Shown here: positions 43,128 to 53,600 of the stretch, one piece after another | How positions within the stretch are numbered: the first letter of the stretch is position 1 | How the letters are laid out: each line of letters starts with the position of its first letter | Assembly: GCA_950022655.1 (NCBI GenBank) | Contig: OX465580.1 | Coordinates: 4,263,122 to 4,327,121 of the forward strand | Length of the DNA stretch: 64,000 nt | From: Alentia gelatinosa | Taxonomy: Eukaryota; Annelida; Polychaeta; Phyllodocida; Polynoidae | Direction of reading: 5' to 3' | Notes under the pieces: generated by a model | Database searches by the model: none | The model's input: only the letters and a program-made list of their open reading frames with translations | What the model was told of the DNA's origin: nothing | Position numbers and translations under genes: made by a program

Positions 43128-44507
43128 ATGAATCTTAGATCGACTGCCGAAAAAAACACACAAGAAGAAACGAAATCGACAAAATACAGCAACGGTAGCC
43201 AAGCAGGGAAATCACAACAAACCAACCTGGCAACGCGGACATGCAGCGAATCAGCGGCGAGCATGCAGGAACTAAGTCACTCCCTCGAATGGCTAAAAAC
43301 CCAACTCACTGAAATGAGATCGGAAATGAAAGAGTTGAAATCGGACAATGCTGTCATCACCGACAAAATGGACAAGATCCACGACGAAATTAAAACACAG
43401 AAAGACACAGTAAACGATATATCTACTAAAATAGATGACATAGCGAAAGAAGTGGAAGGGGCTAAACAACAAGCGGTAGCTGTTGACAAGAGGCTGACGG
43501 CCGTCACGACAGGACTCGAAACCGTCAACAAAGCAGCTGAACTCGCCCAGACTCAAGAACAACAGCTCGACATAATCGTCAGAGGCATCCCTGAAAGTAA
43601 ACACGAAAAAATGCATGAAACCATCAAGGATTTCTTTACAACACTCGGAACCAGCTTTCCATATACATGTACTGCAGCGGCCTTCAGGTTGGGCAAACCA
43701 CGTGTTGACAACACCAATGTAAACAAACCAACTTGGCCACGCCCCATCAAGATCAAATTACTCTCTCGTTTGCAAAAGTCAGAGATCTTCGGGCTGAAAG
43801 ACAACCTGACCGGCACCCACCTTGATAAAGTAACCATATCCTCGGATCTAACAGAAGACAAACTCCTGTTACGTAGGGAACAACAACTAATAGTCGCTGC
43901 AGCGAGGAGATGTGGAGCGCGTGATGCGAAACTAAAAGGCAACGGTGTCGTCATTGACGATAAAGTGTACAAACCCGAGAACTACAACGACCTCCCACAC
44001 GGCATCACTCTTGAAAACGCGGCTACCGTCAAGACCGAACATGGCGTATTTTTCCAGAGTCATCTGAGTCCTCTGTCCAACATGTACAAATGCGAAATCA
44101 CAGACAACATTATGGGCGTAAGCGGCCCCTCGGCTGAGCACATTTACTCCCTCCGAATGGCAAACCACCACCGTGACCTCGAGGCGGCCGAAGCTATTCT
44201 GAAAACTTCAAACCCATACGCTCTAAAACACATCACCAAAAAGATAAAAAAGAACAACGAGTGGAAACTAAAGGAGCAAGACGTCCTGGAGGAAGTTGTG
44301 TTACTAAAACTGGAGCAGCACCCGTGGATTACCGACAAAATTCACCGTGCCGACTCCAAAGCCTTCTACGAAGCGACCCGCGACCCCACATACGGTTGCG
44401 GTGTCACGCTTCATGAGCTAAGCAAACTGACAGCGCAAAACTTCCCGAAACAGAACTTTGACAACATTATGGGCGACATCATCACCCGCTACAAGACAAA
44501 TCTGTAA
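43128..44507 (+). CDS. LINE B ORF1: coiled coil - RRM-like - CTD - NADAR
   Basis: An intact frame of 459 codons from ATGAATCTTAG. Residues about 45-140 are a coiled coil (heptads of Leu/Met/Ile with Glu/Lys). QQLDIIVRGIPES (about 147) starts the RRM-like part, and LDKVTISSDLTEDKLLLRRE marks the C-terminal domain, both as in LINE RNA-binding ORF1 proteins. From about residue 304 a NADAR (YbiA-like) domain follows. SPLSNMYKCEI holds Asn318, PSAEHIYSLRMA holds Glu337, and WKLKEQDVLEEVVLLKLEQH follows. FYEATRDPTYGCG holds Glu415 and Asp419, and NFDNIMGDIITRY ends the domain. Expected roles are RNA binding with an added ADP-ribose or nucleotide glycosidase activity; the latter is inferred from the family. 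The stop at 44505 lies 14 bases before the next ATG. Confidence 0.88.
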   Translation: MNLRSTAEKNTQEETKSTKYSNGSQAGKSQQTNLATRTCSESAASMQELSHSLEWLKTQLTEMRSEMKELKSDNAVITDKMDKIHDEIKTQKDTVNDISTKIDDIAKEVEGAKQQAVAVDKRLTAVTTGLETVNKAAELAQTQEQQLDIIVRGIPESKHEKMHETIKDFFTTLGTSFPYTCTAAAFRLGKPRVDNTNVNKPTWPRPIKIKLLSRLQKSEIFGLKDNLTGTHLDKVTISSDLTEDKLLLRREQQLIVAAARRCGARDAKLKGNGVVIDDKVYKPENYNDLPHGITLENAATVKTEHGVFFQSHLSPLSNMYKCEITDNIMGVSGPSAEHIYSLRMANHHRDLEAAEAILKTSNPYALKHITKKIKKNNEWKLKEQDVLEEVVLLKLEQHPWITDKIHRADSKAFYEATRDPTYGCGVTLHELSKLTAQNFPKQNFDNIMGDIITRYKTNL

Positions 44508-44521
44508 GTAAACACAACCAA

Positions 44522-45172
44522 ATGTTTCAAATCTTGCTCGTTGCCGACTCAAGGGGCATGGGATTTAAATCCCGCATTGACACTGAACTGTACAACCGAC
44601 ACATACACAACGTGACAGTGACAGTCCACTGTCACCGCGGTGCTACCATCGGCGATGCAGTAAACCTGTCTTTAAACCGAATGTCCCAGAACAGAACCTT
44701 TGACCTGATTTACATCATGTTAGGAGTAAATAACTGCTCAACTAAGTTGCAACCGCACAACCTAGTGCCCAACTTTGACCAGGAGTCCCAATACGTTGAT
44801 CACATTGTTAGCTCACTCAGCCAAGCCAAACTCTGCCTGGCAACTCACTCCAAGCTAACGATCGTATGCGAGTTTATAGGGATGTCATTTGCCATGTACA
44901 ACACCAATGGTGAACCCTTCCCTGACGAGCAGCATGAACTCAATAAATCTGTTCTCACCATAAACCGCAGTATACATGAACTGAACTCCCTATCAAATGC
45001 CGTCACTCCGCACATGGTGCCGCATGTCCATAAATCACGACATGGACGCATGGGAAATAGATACCAGGGCACCACCCATGACGGAATCCATTACACTCCG
45101 GCAACTAAGGATAAATTCGTCAGAAACCTTGTTGACACTTTCCAGAGAAACATACATGCCACCTGCAATTAG
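44522..45172 (+). CDS. LINE B SGNH-hydrolase (esterase-like) ORF
   Basis: An intact frame of 216 codons starting MFQILLVADSRGMG, where Ser10 is the block I nucleophile (ADS in place of GDS). HCHRGATIGDA resembles block II, and YIMLGVNNCS (about residues 63-72) is block III with its Asn. HDGIHYTPATKDKF near the end is block V with catalytic Asp and His. SGNH/GDSL hydrolases cleave esters or acetyl groups; esterase domains are known from the ORF1 of CR1-like LINEs. Here it is a separate ORF, in a different frame from ORF1, with a 14-base gap that suggests coupled translation or reinitiation (inference). Confidence 0.85.
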   Translation: MFQILLVADSRGMGFKSRIDTELYNRHIHNVTVTVHCHRGATIGDAVNLSLNRMSQNRTFDLIYIMLGVNNCSTKLQPHNLVPNFDQESQYVDHIVSSLSQAKLCLATHSKLTIVCEFIGMSFAMYNTNGEPFPDEQHELNKSVLTINRSIHELNSLSNAVTPHMVPHVHKSRHGRMGNRYQGTTHDGIHYTPATKDKFVRNLVDTFQRNIHATCN

Positions 45173-46412
45173 TCTTCAGGTCGAATGTCAACTGATACCA
45201 GCACCTGCAAATACTCAACAGTATAACAAATATAAATGTGCCTAGTACAAAACACACACATGAGCCGTGAATATCATGCCCATGTAACCTTCACAAATCT
45301 GAGGTTGTGATTATCATGCCCAATCTTGTGAGTACTCGGGATGAGCCGTGTCTTAATTCATGCGCATCCGATCAAAATGGCACAAATACTAGTTATAGAA
45401 TTCTCCTACTACCTTTGTACATTATAAAACTGCAACATCCTATGGACAATCTAAAAGTTTTAGTTTTACTACTGGCTACCACTTACATATCGCATACTGT
45501 AATTAACCAAACAATTTCTGTATATTTTTCTCTCGCAGAGGAACGCCTGACGCAACAACTACGCATATTAGTATCAATTACCGGTAATCTAAAATCACGT
45601 CTTCTCAAACTTCTATTCCTTAGACTTAAGCTCGTTACAAGTTAATGTTACCTGTTACCTGTTACATGCCTACGATGGTTCAACACTGTAAAAATCTCAC
45701 ATGTTATTACTTGATCTTCGCTTGCTTGTTCATGCACTGGACTGCTGATTCTCTGATCTAGACTATTTAGAGTGCAAATTATTACAGTAAAAACCTGCTG
45801 CATATCTTACATTGACCATTGTTACTCAAACCCTGTTACTGTATCCAGCCTTGCCTGTACATACCTTTCATGTTATATGGAAACGTGTATAAATTATCTG
45901 ATAACTTGAACAGCCAGGAGTAGGATGCCTACTACTACTACTGGACTCATACTATAACAATTCTGACTGACACTTGAACATATGAAACTATGTTAACAAT
46001 CTCCTCTCATTCTGCTACCATCAGCCTCAGGACAAAAACATGGACGACACACCCGAAGTGCTCTTCCCCCCCATGAAATTGCACCACGCACCACGCAAGC
46101 ACCTTAGTAGCACCAATCCCAACATCCGGTCGTGATAATCACGCAGGAGAACCAATCACCTAAACTGTGAGTATTCAAACTAGTGACTCGCCCCCCACAG
46201 CACATCAATGTTACCCCCAACACGTAGCGGACATTATCTGCCAGACACACTGTCACCAAGGAGCCATGCCAAATCGTACAAGTAAACCACTATTTCTCGA
46301 GATATGGCAAATAGTGCAACTCAGCCCATATACAATACAACTAGCCCACAACAGACGCCTGGCAAATTTACCCTAACGGATAGACAAACATGGACACTTA
46401 TAAAAAACCCAC
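45173..46412 (+). other. LINE B spacer between SGNH ORF and ORF2
   Basis: A 1.24-kb stretch with no convincing frame (one weak 112-codon frame at 45307-45645 with hydrophobic stretches). It contains short repeats: atgagccgtg at about 45260 and 45341, and tatcatgccc at about 45273 and 45312. A long spacer also exists in LINE A (33520-34307). It could hold signals for ORF2 translation or an internal promoter; nothing proves it. Confidence 0.5.
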
Positions 46413-48787
46413 ATGTGTGACATCCATGATCTTGGCAAAGGTCTACACGTAACTCACCAAAACCTGCAGAGTTTAAAGAACAAATTCGATATCACTAAAT
46501 TAGCTATTAACACTCTAAATGCAGACATTATAACTTTATCCGAAACATGGTTTACCCGTAACTTACCTGATAACATTTTCAACATCAACGACTACACACT
46601 ATACAGAAACGACCGCGCATGGCTCAACACCAACGGTGAGGTTAAAATTGGGGGAGGGGTAGCAGTTTATGCCAAAGATCACCTAAGTATGACCCAACTT
46701 ACAAATTATAATCAGAGTAACTCTACCATGGAATCAATGTGGCTCAAGATAAATCACAATCGACAAACGGACCTGATTATATGCACTATTTACAGACCAC
46801 ATAGAGGACATGTTGACCTTTTCTACGACCAACTTACTGAACAAATAAACGAAATACGCAGCCACCACAAAGCTGAGATAATCATCATTGGTGATTTTAA
46901 CATCCACTACAATGACACCAAATCAATAAATTATAAGACAACCAAATCATTTGAACATGCCACGGGCCTAGACCAACTGATCCAAGACGCGACACGATTT
47001 GATAACACCATCGACCTTGTCTTTACTGACTGCAAATTTGTTCGTAATTCTGGAACGCTAAACACCAATTTAAGTGACCATAGTGGCATATTCCTAACAA
47101 AAAAGAAAGATAAAGACACATACGAATCCAAACAATTTATAGGCAGAACTTATAAACACTACGACAAATACCAATTCCAACAAGACCTAACCAGCTCAGA
47201 CTGGCAATACCTATACCGATGCACAAATCCCAACAACGCATGGCTCTTCATGGAACGGATCATCAAACAAACCTTAAACCATCACTGTCCCCTTAAAAGG
47301 CACCAAATCAGATTCAAACATGAGCCATGGCTCACCGATGAAATAATCGAAACCATTAACAACAAAGATAGAGCTTGGCGCACCACCAAATCCTCCAATA
47401 ACAAACAAGACTGGGACACCGCAAAAAGGCTACGAAATCTTGCCAAAGCCATGGTAACTAACGCTAAGCGTGAGTATATCCAAAACAATACACACATAAA
47501 TTTTGGGAAAAAATTGAGTTACTACTGCCCAAAACCAAATCAAACAAAATACACCTGCTTGACCCCCAAACTGGTAAGACAATCAACGAAAGCGACACTG
47601 CAGAAAACATCAATGACTATTTTGTCTCAATAGGACAGCACCTAGCCCAAAACTTTAATACCCCCTGGTTAAATGACGAACCAAAATCAGATATCATGAT
47701 GGATTTTGAACCTTTTACCTACCAGGAGTTAGAACCAATAATAAACCAAATAGACATTAAGAAATCCTCAGCACTAGACAAACTCCCCCGCAAAATATTA
47801 AAAGATAGCTTTCAAGCCTTAACCAACGAACTATTATTTATCTTTAATCTCTCCCTAGAAACAGGAATTTTCCCTAGCAGCTGGAAGGCGGCAACAGTAG
47901 TACCCATAAAAAAGCCAAGCTTCAAACACGAAGTTGAAAACCTTCAGCCAATCTCCCTGCTCCCACTTCCGGGTAAGCTCCTGGAGAGACTCGTCCACAC
48001 TAGGCTAAGTAATCATCTCAAATCCAACAATCTTCTCAGCAATAACCAAGGGGGTTCAGGAAAAACCATTCTACCATCTTAACTGCTTCTGCTTTCACCG
48101 ACGACATCTTAAACACAGCAAACACACAAGACTTAATATTATCCGTTTTTATTGATTTCTCTAAAGCCTTCGATACTGTAAACCACCAAATACTTATTGA
48201 TAAAATGCACCACCTGGGTATAAACAATAAAATAATAGACTGGTCCAAAAATTACCTATTAAACCACACACAACACACAATAGCAAACAATTATACCTCA
48301 CCGGAAAAACTCATAACAACAGGAGTGCCACAAGGCTCAATACTCGGCCCGCTTTTTTTCATCATTTTCATCAACAGCCTTGAAACTACTATCAAGCATT
48401 GTGACATAAAGCTATATGCGGACGATGCAGTTATATACACCTCTACTTCTATAACAAACTTCCAATCAGAAACGGCACATATCCAATCAGACCTTGACAA
48501 CTTACAAAACTGGTGCACGAAAAATCGCCTCACAATAAATGCCAAGAAAACCAAGGTGATGACTTTCGGAACGAAAAAACAGCTTAAGGCCATACCCGAA
48601 TTCGAACTAAAACTATGTAACTCAAACCTGCAACATGTAATCGATTTCTCATACCTAGGCCTATTGCTAGACTCTGACTTAAACTTCAACAAACATATCA
48701 GCAGAACAATCAGCACTGCCTCGCATAAAATACGTATCCTATCCTATATCAAAAAGTATCTTACAACCAAACAGGCCACTATCATAT
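46413..48787 (+). pseudogene. LINE B ORF2: AP endonuclease - reverse transcriptase
   Basis: Open for 406 codons from 46413. HQNLQSLKNK, LSETWF (catalytic Glu), GGGVAVYA, TIYRPHRG, GDFNIHYND and NLSDHSGIF are all the endonuclease blocks with their catalytic residues. A frameshift at about 47500 (in a run of A) leads to the RT, which continues through 47696-48056. A second shift at about 48056 leads to SVFIDFSKAFDTVNH, GVPQGSILGPLFF, KLYADDAVIYT (catalytic YADD) and FSYLGLLLDSD. It ends at 48787 at the junction with Gypsy copy 2, so the thumb and C-terminal end are absent. Confidence 0.9.
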
Positions 48788-48820
48788 ACAAAACTAGCCG
48801 AAGATCCCTGGAAAGGAGCG

Positions 48821-50608
48821 ATGGCGGAGAAACCGGGTGTAAAAACTCTGTTGAAGAGCGCCCCGCAGAGTCCTGCCGCAGAAGGCGCAGCTGGCCCGGA
48901 GAGGACACAGGATGTCTGCACTCCGCAGGAGGCTGCCAACCAACCGCGGAAGAAGCCTATGAAGAACGTGGCTGAGCAATTGAGCTCAACCATGTTCCAC
49001 ATGGGGACGCTCAGAGCGGACTCCATGGAAGATAGGGACCCGGAAGAAGTAAGTCGAATAGGCGACCGTGGGGAGGAAGGAACCCCAGTAGTCTGGCACA
49101 AGACTGATTCTTGGATCGATCATGATGCCGAGCAACAGCAACTACAGCAGCGTCTGCTCGATGAGCAGCGGACCGCTAAGTTGGTGTTGCAAGACATGTA
49201 TTCTCGCGTGAAGCAAACAGCTGAGTCTCTGCGTGTGCAGAAGGAACAGCTTGCTTTAGCGGAGGAGCAAGAAAAGGCGGTTGTGGAACGTACCCGGCGC
49301 GCGGAGGTAGACTATGGTTTAAAGTATAGGACTCCTTTGCCAGGCTGGCAGAGCGTGACTAAGGACCAGGTATACTCCCCACTAGGGAATATCGATGGTC
49401 CTCAGACATACACACCGCTACGCACAGACCGGAGACCTCCAACGGTGAATTTTGCTTCTCGACTTCTCTGAAACTCGACATGCGCTAGCGATAGGGGAGT
49501 GCCGTCCAGTTCCGCAATAGCAGAATTAGGACTAAACCCTCTGCGCGCGGAGAGTAACGCAGATCGGGTATTCAATCAATCTCTGGCACAGGCTAGAGAT
49601 GTCCCGATCGTGAGACCGGCAGGAACCGCCAGACGCAACGCCATCGTTCCGAAGCCTTTTGGTATAGGAATGGTGTGGGAGCACTGGTTTGCTGGGTTCT
49701 GTGAGGATGTTCAGTGCAATGGGTGGAGTACCGCCGACGCACTGCCGTACCTCATGAGAGCGTTGCGCGATGGACCCGGAGAGGCTGCTTTACACGCCTA
49801 CCAGCGTTCAGCTACACATGGATGGGATGCCCTTGTAGAAGTGGTGTCTTATTACTGTGGGCATCTAGTGACGCTGAACCCTCGCTCGACTTTCCTAAGC
49901 CGGGTACAGGGTATGGATGAGTCTGCCCGTGCTTATCGGTAAGCCCTTCAGCAACTGCTGATGGAGGTTTACCCTGGTACTAGATTGGACTCTCCGGCAC
50001 TGCATGAGGATCTACAAACCCAGTTTGTGAAGGGTCTCAGAGACGAGGACATCCGATCGGAGGTGGTCTCGAAATGGGAACCTGGAATGAGCCTCATACA
50101 GGTGCTGAGAATAGTGGACGCCTATGAACAAAGGTGTGCTCTGTTCGGACAGTACGGCAAGCCTGTGGGTAAAACCCGGGTAGCTATGCTGACCCCATCC
50201 TGGGAACAGGATGAGTTGGTGACGGATGAAACCAGCGACCCCGAAGTGGAAGATGTACTTTCCGCGGTGCGGTCAATGGTGCTCTGACGTTGTGGTTTCC
50301 GCGGTACGGGCCGTGGCCGGTTGAATCCAGGGAGGCCCAGAAATGGGAATCCCGAGATGACAGAACAGGCTGTGGGGAAAGGTTCAGAGGAATCTCCTAC
50401 TGTGGCAGAAATGTTGCTGCAGATCAACGAGCGATTATCGCAGTTGGAGAAAAACCAACTGGATACCCAGCGTTGTTGGCAGTGCGGAAAAACTGGGCAC
50501 CTTTCTCCGGAATGTCCCAAGAAGTTGGCTGCTGTAGAGTCTACAGACGGCCCACTAGCTTTACCATCCCCATATGAGGATCCGGTAAACTGGAAGGGGT
50601 TGCGGTAA
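48821..50608 (+). pseudogene. Gypsy copy 2 gag with CCHC knuckle
   Basis: Frames 48821-49471, 49499-49942, 49961-50287 and 50321-50608 together cover gag. They hold a coiled-coil region rich in Gln/Glu/Leu (QQQLQQRLLDEQ, about 49135), the capsid-like VWEHWFAGFCEDVQCNGW, a GTGRGR box after a TGA at 50285, and one knuckle CWQCGKTGHLSPEC. Breaks are a stop near 49470, a stop at 49940 and the TGA. The last arises from a GGA codon different from the one changed in copy 1. Confidence 0.82.
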
Positions 50609-50756
50609 GTGGCGAAACAGTAGCCCAAGCAACTGTAAGCCAGAGTACGCAAACTGCGGAACTCGCGAGCAGTAAGAATCCTGTTCGGACCAGAGAGGAA
50701 GAGATCTCGAACCAGATTGCTACAATCTGTTCTCGGTATCTATCTCCGAAAGTAAA

Positions 50757-51840
50757 GTGATTATTCCGATATCAGTAGGTAACACTGAATTAGTGTGGAG
50801 TCCCATACTCAGTGATATTGAGGAGAATGGAATAATAGGCATAGACTTTCAGGCGCTGTATGGAGTGTCATTGGACCTTCAGCAAGGCTTGCTCCAGATT
50901 AAACACCCGGAACAACTGGAAGTAGAGTGTTCCTGTAGACGGATATCTTCAGTGGTCTCTGTCAGGCTGGATGTGAGCATCTCCCCTCAGTAAATGTGCC
51001 AATAGCTGGGGAAGGTGACTTGCCGTTGACAGATGCTATGTTTGAGCCTGATCCAATATTGTTCCCCGATTGCTCGGATCGGATCCATACCCGTTAGTAA
51101 TCATACAACGGGGAGGATAGCTTTGAGAAAAGGCGACGTCGTCAGTCATGTAATATTGGCTGATATAGTAGACACAGTGGAAAATTGTCCTCTAGGTGTT
51201 GCGCCTATTCCCAATACCAGACCAGGTGACTGGTCAGGTTTGCAGGATACCAACGACGACCCGGGAGAAGTGTGGATTGGATGCGTAAAAACAAACTCGG
51301 AAAGTGATCCCGGGTCTGTAGTTCTGCATGAGACCCTAGAAACTCTGATCACTGCTGCGGACGCGTTAACAAATGCGGAGTGGAGTGAACTAAGGAGTAT
51401 GCTAGGAAGGTGGAGTAAGATCTTTGCATGACCAGGAGACCCTTTGGGTAGAACTGATTGCGCGGAGCACCACATAGACACAGAGGGAAACATTCCATTT
51501 AGACTACCCTACCGAAGACTACCGCCCATCAAGCGGGAAGCTTTGGAGGAGGAGTTACGGAAAATGCATTCCCAAGAAGTAATCGTGCCCAGTGAAAGCC
51601 CTTGGGTAATCCTGATCCCGCATTCTATCAGTGGACACTGGAACAGATCCGTGAAGCTCAACAGAGTGATCCAGAGATGTCCCGGTTGATTAAACTGGTA
51701 AGGAATGGCCTCCACAGACCTAGAGGATCAGAGCTCTCGATTGAAAACCGGGAGTTCCAGACACTCTGTACTCAGTGGACAGAGTTAACTGTAAGGGATA
51801 ACGTGTTATTAAGGGTGAGAAGGTAAAACTCGCCCCAAAC
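50757..51840 (+). pseudogene. Gypsy copy 2 pol remnants
   Basis: What is left reads from IIPISVGNTELVWSPILSD (end of protease; the DTG is deleted) through the linker to the first RT strands (SESPWV at about 51595). It then jumps directly to FYQWTLEQIREAQQSDPE, which in copy 1 lies after RNase H (30240 on), and at about 51826 jumps again to the integrase C-terminal end (KLAPN, about 51822-51845). About 300, 1,200 and 7,700 positions of copy 1 are skipped, the last including LINE A, which is absent here. Confidence 0.8.
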
Positions 51841-52606
51841 TAGGATGGTCCATTTATCATAGTTGAAGTAATGTCAGATATGATGGTAGTCATTGAAGAT
51901 GAATGGACACGGAAGCGCTATAAGTCGCATGTTGCCCGTTTGCAGGCATGGCACTGTACGCGCGAAAGAGCTGGCTCTGATAATGCGGAGTCTCAGTACG
52001 CAGAGTCTATGTACACGAAACATGGGATGTCAGTGAAGAAGAAATTAGAACTGGAATACAATTCCACAAAATGCCGTAGCACCCGAATACGAGGCAAGGC
52101 TGCGGTCAACTACAAGGAGTAGTGGTGCTGAATTGTTGTCGAAATAACACAACGAGAAGACCGCTGACCAAACCTGCGTATCCTAAAGGTTGGTTGATTG
52201 AACGTGATGAAGGTTGAAACATGAAAAAAGACGGACTTATGGCAGCCGCCCTGACTTTGCTCGAAGGGAATCCCCGTAGAGGGCCCTCTAGAGGCTGCGT
52301 TACTTGCCATAACGTTCAAATTTGATGGTTTTTAATCTCTTTCGATCATCAATCTGTACCTTCTTGAGACACGTAATGGTGGTCAGATAGAATTGGAAAC
52401 CCCCACAGGTACAGACTCGGCTTGGTGCAGTGAAGCGTGGCCGGTCTTCGCACCCGCTGGGTGAGTGTGGCGGAGCGAATCAAATGACGCGTAACGGCAT
52501 CTTTGATGATTTCGCGGTCAAGGGGCGTGGATTCGCTCGGATGTTGAGCGTCTCAAGACCTCTCATTGGTCGAGGACATGACCTCTTTTGAGGGGTCAAC
52601 TGGCCG
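51841..52606 (+). other. Gypsy copy 2 region between pol end and internal promoter
   Basis: It begins with the integrase C-terminal tail (EDEWTRKRYKSHVARL, about 51895). After about 52122 it is non-coding, with the gagggccctctagaggctgc block shared with copy 1 and a gggcgtggattcgc word at about 52514 that also occurs at about 41159. Confidence 0.55.
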
Positions 52607-52643
52607 TATATAAGGCCTTGTTTTCGCAGATCAGATCACTCTG
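52607..52643 (+). promoter_or_regulatory. Internal core promoter of the Gypsy accessory region, copy 2
   Basis: TATATAAGGCC from 52607 and TCACTCTG at 52636-52643, about 30 bases apart, as in copy 1 (39222 and 39250). Confidence 0.7.
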
Positions 52644-52654
52644 GCCAAGTGGCG

Positions 52655-53600
52655 TCTCTTGACGCCCCTGGAGTGCGGCGCTGCGTTCAGCCTGGCTGAG
52701 CAGTGCGAAGAGTCGCAGGCCCTTCCACCAGGGGAGGAACCCGCCCCGCAGGACTCGGCTCCAGCCGAGACCCCTGCAAGCTCAGGAGACAGCGCGTCTG
52801 TCGGCCTGGGCAGTGGTGATTCCCTCGGGGATTGCCACAGCATCGACAAACCCACGTCCATGAGTCAGACCAACAATCTGATTCCACTGTGGTGGATAAC
52901 TGTGGTCAGGTCTGGGGCGAGATCATGGATCTTGCCGATGCAAAGCATCTTGCCCAGGGATCCAACGCTGACAGTGAGGCCGGTGAATTCGTTCCCGGCG
53001 CTAAACGTGCCCAGAAGCGCAAGGTAGCCTGCAAGCTGGTTGGGCTCAAGGCGAAGTGTCTGGAGGACCTCCACGTTAAGGACCGCCATTGGCTACCGGA
53101 ACCGGTAGATGATAATGGTGTGTCTGACGACAAGGAGTGGCTGTTGGATGAGGGCTCTGCAAACACAAGTTAAATCCACCTCGTACCAAAAGTACGGAAT
53201 CCTCCAGAGAGAGAAGTTAAACTTTGCCTTCCGGCAGTTTTGTCTTCCAGTGCTGCCACGGTGGAGATGTGAAAATGTCTCCCACCTACGCCACTGGGAG
53301 GTTGTATGCGCAGCATCCCGTAGAGATGCACTTGGCTGAGTTTCCGTGGTTCAGTTGCGACGGGAACAGGTGCTCGGCTGACTCGGGTTTGTCCCGCCGG
53401 TCTTGGTGATTCGTCACATGTTGGACGAGCATGGGATCGGTGCGGTTCGCAGTAGGGAGAGGACCATGCGGCTTTTCAATAAGTTCGTAGGGTTAGCTTC
53501 TGAGGCCCGAACCAAGGGTAGCGAGCCTGTGCGTAAGGCTGTAGACAGTAAGTACTCCGTGTCTTGGAAGCAGAATTGCAACTTCTGCGGATAAGCTCGG
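52655..53600 (+). pseudogene. Gypsy accessory ORF with zinc fingers, copy 2 (first part)
   Basis: An acidic Pro/Ser/Glu-rich start (LPPGEEPAPQDSAPAETPAS) leads to KRKVACKLVGLKAKC and DDKEWLLDEGSANTS (about 53130), the block shared with copy 1. The finger region at 53224-53594 has VFQCCHGGDVK, GRLYAQHPVEMHLAEFPWFSC and VIRHMLDEHG. Breaks lie at about 53170 and 53408. The Cys/His spacing is kept between the copies while surrounding residues differ, which suggests selection on the finger structure in the past (inference). Confidence 0.7.

Larger units (their letters stand above)
43128..48787 (+). mobile_element. LINE B: NADAR/SGNH LINE, 3' truncated
   Basis: Plus-strand CR1-like non-LTR element with ORF1 (coiled coil, RRM-like, NADAR), a separate SGNH-hydrolase ORF 15 bases later, a 1.2-kb spacer, then ORF2 with AP endonuclease and RT. 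ORF1 and the SGNH ORF are fully open; ORF2 has two frameshifts. After IIYKT at 48787 it stops abruptly at the Gypsy copy 2 gag region, so the RT end, 3' UTR and tail are missing. Confidence 0.9.
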
